The position numbers and the translations under genes were made by a program. From contig CM038708.1 of NCBI GenBank assembly GCA_021613375.1, positions 32,924,059 to 32,988,058 of the forward strand: a DNA stretch of 64,000 nucleotides. Direction: 5' to 3'. The notes below the pieces were generated by a model, which was given only the letters and a program-made list of their open reading frames with translations, ran no database searches and had not been told where the DNA came from. Numbering within the stretch: position 1 is the stretch's first letter; every line of letters starts with the position of its first letter. The DNA comes from Megaleporinus macrocephalus. Taxonomy: Eukaryota; Chordata; Actinopteri; Characiformes; Anostomidae. Positions 58,401 to 64,000 of the stretch are shown here, one piece after another.

Positions 58401-61400
58401 CGATAGACTGACGACCTGTTTTTGGTGTAGCCTGCCTTTGCCCAAGGATGCTCGGATTGGCTCCAGTCCCCCCATATATATGGATGGATGGATGGATGGA
58501 GTTTTCTAAACGTTGATGGTTCTTTTTGTTTTTATCCTAGGTTGCTATCCTTGTGGCTGAGAATGTTGAGCAGCACCAAAACAAGCTGAAGTTCTTCATG
58601 CAGAAATTTTGCTCTATTATTAGGACGATGGACTCCAGTAACAAAGAGCTGTCCATCGCTATCAGAGGATATGGATTTTTTGCTGCTGTAAGTGTAGTTT
58701 GTCTCGTTTTACTAGAGAATTATTATCAAATACTTCTTTTCTTATTTTTAATTCCTAGCTTCAGATAAGAGAGTCTGATAATTTGATAATATATCTGTAT
58801 CAAGGCCTGAGGGATGTATTGGTCAACTGATAACGTCAGCTGATATTGATTACCCATAATGTGGTGATTATTAGCAGCATTTCTGGGAGCTTGAGATCTT
58901 CCAGTGAAATCAAGTCACTGTCTGTAACTGTACCACAGTAATCAAGGCTGGTAAATTTGACACAAACCCTTATACTTTAAATAACGGAAGCCTATGGCGT
59001 CACATTAGTTGCAAAACCGGAGTGCGCAAAAATATACACCTGCATGTTTTAACATTCCGCCCATGTAAATGTTTCACTCGTGAACGCAAATGTAAAACTC
59101 AAGAGCATAGAAAGAAGATCTGCATGCACATTTTTCACAAACATGGGCTTAAACTCTTTTTTTTCCTCCTTTAATGTTTTTTTTTTTTTTTTACTCTTGA
59201 TTAGATGTATTTTATTTTTTACTCGCGCGCAAAGTGCTATAACGTCAGCTGCTCTCTGCGCAAGAGAAGGTTTTGCGCTCGAGTGTTTACAGGGGGCGGT
59301 TTTCACAGTTTAGGGGCGGGACATGAGACAAACACTGTTGGCTGATGGCGCCTGGTTTCATGACCGACTACTTACTACAAACAGCCTCTCAAACAACAAC
59401 TACCATGGTGGAGGGAGAGGAGGCGACAGGCGAGGTAGATTAAAACTCGGGTTTATCTCACTTCTAATAATAATTTAACTGTCAAAACCGCCCCGTAAAC
59501 ACTCGAGCACTAAACTTTCTCTCACGCGCAGAGAGCAGCTGATGGTATTGCAGTTTATGCGCGAGGATAAGTATCAAATCACAAGCGAAAAAATATTAAA
59601 GGAGGAAAAAAAGAAAGTCTGAGATTGTTTCTGAAAAATGTGTGCTTTCTGTGCTCGAGTGCTGAAACATTTACGTGCTGAAACATTTACGTGTGCGAGA
59701 CGTGAAAATGTGCAGCTTTATATTTTTTACCTCACGATTTCGCACGCTCCAGTTTTGACACTAATGTGACGCCATAAAAAACGATGATGACTGTATGACG
59801 GTAACAGGGGAGAGAATTCTAGCAACACCAGCCTGTGTTCTCAAAGCTCTTCTCTGCTTCAGTCAAACAATGAATTTGGGTCTTACATGTTATGGACATA
59901 TGGCCTGTATTAGTCGTGTATTAGTATTTATCTGTGGCTAATCAGTACAGACTAATTGCTTTGTTGTTTCTTTCTTTTCTTTTAGCCCTGTAAGGTAGTT
60001 TGTCCTCAGGATGTAGATCTGATGTACACTGAGCTCATCCAGCGTTGTAAGCAGATGTATCTGACTGAGTCAGACCGGGATGATGATAATGTTTACCAAC
60101 TGCCCAGCTTCCTGGACTCCATAGCAAGTGTTCTGATCCACCTTGACAAGGTATGCTGTTTTCTAATCACTTATCCCTTCCAGTCCACCGTGTTTGTGTG
60201 TGCATCGTCCTGACTGTTCAAGTAAAAACTTATCCAAAATAGTAAGTTTAAAAACCTTTACTTCTGATGTAGGTTAATGGAAAGAGTTTTTTGAATTCTA
60301 AGAACGGGTTTCATACTAAAACTATGTAGAGAGTTAAAATGATTTTTTCAGTGACAGTATTTCCTTACATTGTGTTTTGCTTTGTCTCGCTGTGTCAGGT
60401 TCCTGAAGTGTACACGTCTGTGCTTGAGCGCCTCTTGGTAGTTCAGATTGATACCTTCCCTCAGTACAGCCAAAGGATGCAGTACGCCACGTGCCGCTCC
60501 ATCATCAAGGTTCTCATCGCCATGGCAGCCAAGGGCCCGGTCCTTTGGAGTTTCACCAGCTCTGTGGGTAAGGCTCAACTGCCAATATTTTTGATGTAAG
60601 AGTTCTAGGACAGCGTTGCCCACGGTAACATTGCTTATCTCTTTATGCAGTTCACCAAGGACTGATTCGAGTGTGCTCTAAACCAGTTGTGCAAGTTCAG
60701 GTGATTTATTTTAATGTTTCTAAAATCTGGCAACACAGTCTTCCACAGCTTGTTAATCTGGTCTTCTAGTTGACAGACTCACTGCAGTATTCAGTCCTGG
60801 TGTACGAAACCTGTGGAGGGGGTTCTGAGATCATGCCTCCAGATTGTTCTAAGTTTAAATACTGACTTCAGTGTGTGCTTACTTGTGAAGGAGGAGGGCG
60901 CGGCTCAGGATCGCTCTAAAAGTGTGGAGGATGCTGCGGAACCCACACTGGTGCGCTCTGGGAAATGGAAGGTTCCATCATGTAAGGATTATCTGGACCT
61001 CTTCAAGGGGCTTCTGGACTGTGAAAATCTGAAGGTGAGTATTGAGGTGTTTCTTAAGTCCTTTAAAAGAATTGCTGTCTTTTTTAAACTTTGGGATGCC
61101 AAATTCTGTTGCCAGGCAGTTTCTTGCGTGTACCAATATACAGTGATATTGACACCTTGTGATGTTGCTTATTTGAGAAAAATGTGAAACAGTGCTATAT
61201 ACAGTGTTGTGCAGACTTGTGAACATCAGTTTGTGGTTTGTTTGTTGAGCAAAATAGGTTAACACCTCCTCAGCAAGGAACACACTTAAGTATAGCATTA
61301 GCATTCGGCTAATTTAGGATGCAGTTGTGTTTTCTTTGTAGTGGGTGTGTAGGGCAAGCAAGATACAATACATATTGTGATACAGCGATTCAATAGATTG

Positions 61401-63015
61401 TGATATACTACGATACTGCAAGCAAAGTGATATATTGCAATTTTTCAAATCCTACTATTAAAACACACCACTGTATGAACAGGTTTGCTAGTGCTTACAA
61501 TAGCACTGCACCCTTGTGCTGCTTGTTAATGTTGAAGTGGAGCTGAAAATGGATTACAACACTGCCATCTAGTGGTCAGAGGCTTAAACACAACACACAC
61601 TGATTCACTGTCTGCCAGGAATCTGTGTATCGATACTGTGTTGTTGAGAATCGATACAGTAGCACTAAACATAATATCCCGATATTCAATATTTTCTTGC
61701 ACCCCTATGGGTGCACCTCAGACTTTTGCATCAGACTGTATAGCAGTGTTCCGCTTGCATTGTGGGATAGTTCTTATTTCTGTTTTGAACACTTAAGGGG
61801 AAGCAGGACCTGACAGTTAATTGCACCGTATGTCATTAGCTGCATTCCTCTGATTGTTTTGAAAGAACAGTCCATTCAAAATGAGCCCTGCTGGGATTGT
61901 AATACATTTGTTTTTTCACATAGTTACCAGTACTCAGAAAGCATCTGCTCATTAAAACGGACCTTTGCTTTTTTTCCTCTGGTGTGTTGTAGCTTTTTGT
62001 GTACATTATCAGTGTGCAAAGTTATATAGTCCTAAGGAAACACCACAGGGAGAAACTCTCTCTTTCTGAAAAGCCTCATAGGAATTCCAACTGAGGTGAC
62101 GTCCTCTTGTGACACAGTCCTCACTGTTTGTCTATGGGCCAAGCTTGTTTTGACCACACCCTAAAAAAGTAAAAACTTACCATACTGAAACGTCCTGCTC
62201 CGGTCTAGCTTGCAAAGGCTGTGGCTCAGACTGATACAGCAGAACAGCGACAGCGCTGTGTGGGCGGGAACTTGGAAAATTAAAGCATGTACATTTATTC
62301 TAATGGATTCCAGTAATAAAGTTATGAGCATTGGAATTGAGCGTAAAAGGTCCAATTAACTTATATAAGTGCTAAATCTGATACTGTGATCTTGTAATAT
62401 GTTGTTGTAAAATGTCGTGTTGAATTGTACCAGTACTACTCAGCGCGTACTTTGTTTTCCTGTGTAGGACACTGGGTTTCTTGATGAATCTGTAGTCACC
62501 AGAAGCTACAGCCTGAAGGCCCTGAACAGACTTCTCTATGATGCACTGGTGCAGTCCATCATGAAGATCGTGGAGAAGCTGGACCTCTCTGTGCAGAAAG
62601 TCAATGCAGAAGATGAGGTATAGTTCAGTATAGACTGAAACACTACAGTAAACCTAAAAAACAATTGCTTGATCTCGTAACTTAATGAGATGGACAGTTT
62701 TAAGTTGTGTCATGTACCTCAACGTACACAACTAGACAGCCTTGTAGTAGTCAGGTTTGTGGTGTGAGTCATATTTCCTTCCATGTCTTCCATAGGCACA
62801 AAGCGACATTGGCTCTGGCATCATTCCCTCTTCAGACCCCACCACTAACCTGATGCCTAATAAACCCAAAGACTTTACTGCCTTCATCAATCTGGTGGAC
62901 TTTAGCAGGTACCATGATGCAGAGCTCATCTGTACTCACAGACTGTGGCAGTCTTGCAGACATTGTGTATGCTTTATGCCTTATTTGTAGTTTGACTGAT
63001 TGAACAGGTTGTTTA

Positions 63016-63049
<34 letters not shown>

Positions 63050-63689
63050 AGTCAATTGTTGCCTTCAAAGAACCCTGAGTATTTTGCTCAGTGGATGTAC
63101 CCGCTGTGCCATGAGCTTGTCCTACAGTCCATACACTTTCCTCTGGTCAGCGGCTTCTATAAGCTGCTCTCACTCTCCATGACCATTGCCAAGAAGATCA
63201 AATACTTTCAGGTATTTTGTGTGGTCACCTTGATAAAGCTTGCAACTATAGATGCTTATACTCTGTAATAGATGTCCTGTCCCAGTATTGTAGACTTTGT
63301 CCTAATTGTCCTAATGTCAATTGACCAACGCTGGTTGGATGAATTGTTGTTTATCGTTACTTACAGGGGGAGGGACCCAAAAGCATCAGTGAAGGCTCTC
63401 CAGCTGGACGTGCCTGTTTTGCACTTGTGTCAAAGTTCGGGAAGGAGGTGTGTTTCTGTGTGATCTTTAGTTATTAACTACTTAGTTGGAACAAGACTGA
63501 ATATTATATTTATAAAAATATTTGTTATGATGTGCCAGTTCTCAGTATAATGAGTGATGTCCTCCACAGGTGTGTGTCCGTATTAAACAGTACAAAGACG
63601 AGCTTTTGGCAGCATGTCTGACTTTTGTGCTGTCTCTCCATCCTGACATGGTGGCTCTGGACATCAAAGCTTACATTCCTGCTCTACAG
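52246..63689 (+). CDS. prkdc: DNA-dependent protein kinase catalytic subunit, N-terminal 20 coding exons (partial)
   Basis: The 20 exons listed separately splice into one open frame of about 772 codons that follows vertebrate DNA-PKcs from its N-terminus without gaps. Examples are [50 protein letters not shown] and [16 protein letters not shown]-PKcs is the roughly 4100-residue PI3K-like nuclear kinase recruited by Ku to DNA ends in non-homologous end joining. This part corresponds to the N-terminal HEAT-repeat solenoid; the kinase domain lies beyond the window. All splice sites are AG/GT; the donor of exon 3 (AAG/GTTCAT) is weak. Frame is conserved at every joint, so the gene looks functional. 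The start is the first ATG, giving a Ser/Ala-rich N-terminal tract. Confidence 0.95.
52577..52682. repeat. Perfect 45-bp inverted repeat in prkdc intron 1
   Basis: Arms 52577-52621 and 52638-52682 are exact reverse complements with a 16-bp spacer. The RNA or single-stranded DNA would form a long stem. Confidence 0.95.
53225..53430 (+). mobile_element. Interspersed repeat fragment in prkdc intron 1
   Basis: GGTTCCTCCCAAGGTTTCTT, GAGGGAGGTTTTCCTCACCACTG and GTAAAGCTGCTTTATAAC-type words form a block that recurs widely in fish genomes as the tail of a non-autonomous repeat. The family is not assigned. Confidence 0.5.
53834..53910 (+). CDS. prkdc: prkdc coding exon 2
   Basis: Encodes [20 protein letters not shown], aligned with human QTSLVFSRDFGLLVFVRKS; acceptor AACAG, donor GAA/GTAAGA, ends in phase 0. 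Confidence 0.9.
54006..54110 (+). CDS. prkdc: prkdc coding exon 3
   Basis: Encodes [19 protein letters not shown] and ends KNYAVELK. The donor GTTCAT is weak, but it is the only site that keeps the frame before a stop. Confidence 0.85.
54268..54342 (+). CDS. prkdc: prkdc coding exon 4
   Basis: Encodes [20 protein letters not shown] and ELLIK; 25 codons, phase 0 on both sides. Confidence 0.92.
54776..55330 (+). mobile_element. CR1/L2-like LINE 3' fragment in intron 4
   Basis: The plus strand encodes the C-terminal end of a non-LTR reverse transcriptase ([45 protein letters not shown]), preceded by TGATCCAGAATGCAGCAGTA. No catalytic part is present. Confidence 0.8.
55331..56271. other. Remainder of prkdc intron 4
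   Basis: No gene or classifiable repeat is seen; a 118-codon minus-strand frame at 55413-55769 has no recognisable content. Confidence 0.5.
56272..56380 (+). CDS. prkdc: prkdc coding exon 5
   Basis: Encodes [20 protein letters not shown] then IPDT; ends in phase 1 at ACACAG/GTAAGT. Confidence 0.93.
56502..56614 (+). CDS. prkdc: prkdc coding exon 6
   Basis: Encodes [20 protein letters not shown] and [10 protein letters not shown]; donor ACAG/GTACGG. Confidence 0.93.
56697..56796 (+). CDS. prkdc: prkdc coding exon 7
   Basis: Encodes [20 protein letters not shown] and FTKSMEE; ends in phase 1. Confidence 0.93.
57180..57545 (-). mobile_element. LINE 3' fragment in intron 7 (minus strand)
   Basis: The minus strand encodes [20 protein letters not shown] and [16 protein letters not shown], the usual end of CR1/Rex-like reverse transcriptases. 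An A-rich low-complexity stretch (56885-57180) adjoins it. Confidence 0.7.
57581..57636 (+). CDS. prkdc: prkdc coding exon 8
   Basis: Encodes [19 protein letters not shown]; acceptor AAACAG, donor CAG/GTGAGT. Confidence 0.9.
57848..57878 (+). CDS. prkdc: prkdc coding exon 9
   Basis: A 31-bp micro-exon encoding [10 protein letters not shown]; ends in phase 1 at TTTG/GTAGGA. Matches human LKRYAV. Confidence 0.88.
57964..58121 (+). CDS. prkdc: prkdc coding exon 10
   Basis: Encodes [20 protein letters not shown] and ends [11 protein letters not shown]. Confidence 0.93.
58165..58498 (+). mobile_element. tRNA-derived SINE in intron 10
   Basis: It has a tRNA-like head with A-box GATGGTGTAGTGG and B-box GGGTTGGATTCCC. 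The body GTGGGTTTCCTCCTGGTACTC plus TCCTCCCACAGTCCAAACAC is shared by fish SINEs of the DANA/mermaid kind, and the tail is (GGAT)n. It contains the RNA polymerase III promoter elements but is not a tRNA gene. Confidence 0.8.
58541..58687 (+). CDS. prkdc: prkdc coding exon 11
   Basis: Encodes [20 protein letters not shown] and [13 protein letters not shown]; 49 codons, phase 0. Confidence 0.94.
58985..59785. mobile_element. Fold-back/MITE-like element in intron 11
   Basis: The left part (ATGGCGTCACATTAGTTG, then GGAGTGCGCAAA, ACATTTTTCACA, GCGCTCGAGTGTTTAC, GGGGCGGTTTT) recurs inverted in the right part: AACCGCCCCGTAAACACTCG, AAAATGTG, CGCACGCTCC and CACTAATGTGACGCCAT. The arms are long and imperfect, with no coding content, as in non-autonomous DNA elements. 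Confidence 0.7.
59986..60150 (+). CDS. prkdc: prkdc coding exon 12
   Basis: Encodes [20 protein letters not shown] and [19 protein letters not shown]; 55 codons. Confidence 0.94.
60399..60567 (+). CDS. prkdc: prkdc coding exon 13
   Basis: Encodes [20 protein letters not shown] and [14 protein letters not shown]; ends in phase 1. Confidence 0.94.
60651..60700 (+). CDS. prkdc: prkdc coding exon 14
   Basis: Encodes [16 protein letters not shown], matching human HQGLIRICSKPVV; donor CAG/GTGATT. Confidence 0.88.
60891..61034 (+). CDS. prkdc: prkdc coding exon 15
   Basis: Encodes an acidic linker ([12 protein letters not shown]) and then [20 protein letters not shown]. The acceptor ACTTGTGAAG is poor in pyrimidines; it is chosen because it keeps the frame. 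Confidence 0.85.
61345..61710. mobile_element. Possible hAT-like non-autonomous repeat in intron 15
   Basis: Starts GTGTAGGGCAAG and ends CTTGCACCCCTATGG, loosely inverted ends; the interior is rich in CGATAC and TGATAC words. No coding content. Confidence 0.35.
61711..62467. other. Rest of prkdc intron 15
   Basis: Nothing identifiable is seen. Some words (61990-62290) look like a dispersed repeat, but no ends are visible. Confidence 0.4.
62468..62617 (+). CDS. prkdc: prkdc coding exon 16
   Basis: Encodes [20 protein letters not shown] and [15 protein letters not shown]; 50 codons. Confidence 0.93.
62796..62908 (+). CDS. prkdc: prkdc coding exon 17
   Basis: Encodes [20 protein letters not shown] and [11 protein letters not shown]; ends in phase 2 at AGCAG/GTACCA. 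Confidence 0.92.
63018..63046 (+). repeat. (GT)n microsatellite before prkdc exon 18
   Basis: The run ends six bases before the exon 18 start at 63052 and supplies most of the uridines upstream of the acceptor TTACAG. Confidence 0.9.
63052..63211 (+). CDS. prkdc: prkdc coding exon 18
   Basis: Encodes [20 protein letters not shown] and IAKKIKYFQ, matching human [20 protein letters not shown]. Confidence 0.94.
63367..63447 (+). CDS. prkdc: prkdc coding exon 19
   Basis: Encodes [20 protein letters not shown] and VSKFGKE; the donor GAG/GTGTGT is slightly unusual. Confidence 0.9.
63570..63689 (+). CDS. prkdc: prkdc coding exon 20
   Basis: Encodes [20 protein letters not shown] and [12 protein letters not shown]; last exon inside the window. 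Confidence 0.94.
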
Positions 63690-64000
63690 GTTAGACCAGT
63701 AGATCAATTCTGTCCTTCTAGCAAATCTAACCAATTAGTCAGTCCAGTGTTTGTGTAAGTTAGTAGTTAATGTTTTGGTGAGAAGTTCCCAAGTACGTTG
63801 TCTGGATGTTGAACTTTTTTTTATTTTTTTTATTAAGTTCATTAGGACGCTAGCACAGAATATACTTCCAGCACAGTTTGGTGATTTCTCTGTTCACACC
63901 TGATTCAATTTTTATAGTATTATTAATAACACCAAATTTAGTAGCTGTGTTTGAGTAGGAACTTCACTAAACACTGCTGGATGGCTGTAGGGCCCAACAG
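63690..64000. other. Start of prkdc intron 20
   Basis: No further coding sequence is found before the window ends. The final CAACAG could be an acceptor, but it lacks a pyrimidine tract. Confidence 0.5.

Overview
The window reads as teleost fish genomic DNA. Genes are split by GT-AG introns, and the repeats are fish-type: Tc1/mariner, DIRS, chromodomain Ty3/gypsy, L1/Tx1-like and CR1/L2/Rex-like LINEs, a tRNA-derived SINE, and AT-rich mini- and microsatellites. Several interspersed repeats look otophysan (catfish/characin-like), but that is an impression and not a demonstration.

Positions 1-9910 are a transposon graveyard. They hold a broken L1-type ORF1 carrying two small inverted-repeat elements, a Tc1 relic with a stub of a 33-bp minisatellite, and a nearly complete but decayed DIRS retrotransposon on the minus strand (3325-9910). 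A CR1/Rex-like LINE is nested in the DIRS, and that LINE itself contains an inverted piece of DIRS sequence.

Positions about 9911-50857 are a tandem array of three related units (U1 9911-26131, U2 26132-44667, U3 44668-50857), with a relic unit U0 at about 1665-3321. Each complete unit carries a five-exon gene for a small secreted protein of 108-111 residues. All its introns are phase 0, the signal-peptide exon is conserved, and the short mature-peptide exons differ strongly between copies. I do not recognise the protein; an SCPP-like or rapidly evolving secreted-peptide family is a hypothesis. U1 and U2 also carry a Tc1 relic abutting a 33-bp minisatellite of about 230 and 250 monomers; U3 lacks both. 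A second 33-bp minisatellite lies in intron 2 of each gene. A deleted chromodomain Ty3/gypsy element (26154-29666) sits at the U1/U2 junction with a 5-bp target duplication. The right-hand parts of U1 and U2 are almost identical, whereas the left-hand parts are visibly diverged.

Positions about 52246-63689 are the first 20 coding exons (about 772 codons) of prkdc, the DNA-dependent protein kinase catalytic subunit, on the plus strand. They cover the N-terminal HEAT-repeat region; the rest of the gene, including the kinase domain, lies beyond the window. Its introns hold a perfect 45-bp hairpin, LINE fragments, a SINE and a fold-back element. The very long open frames in the minisatellites are a consequence of a repeat period divisible by three and are not annotated as genes.
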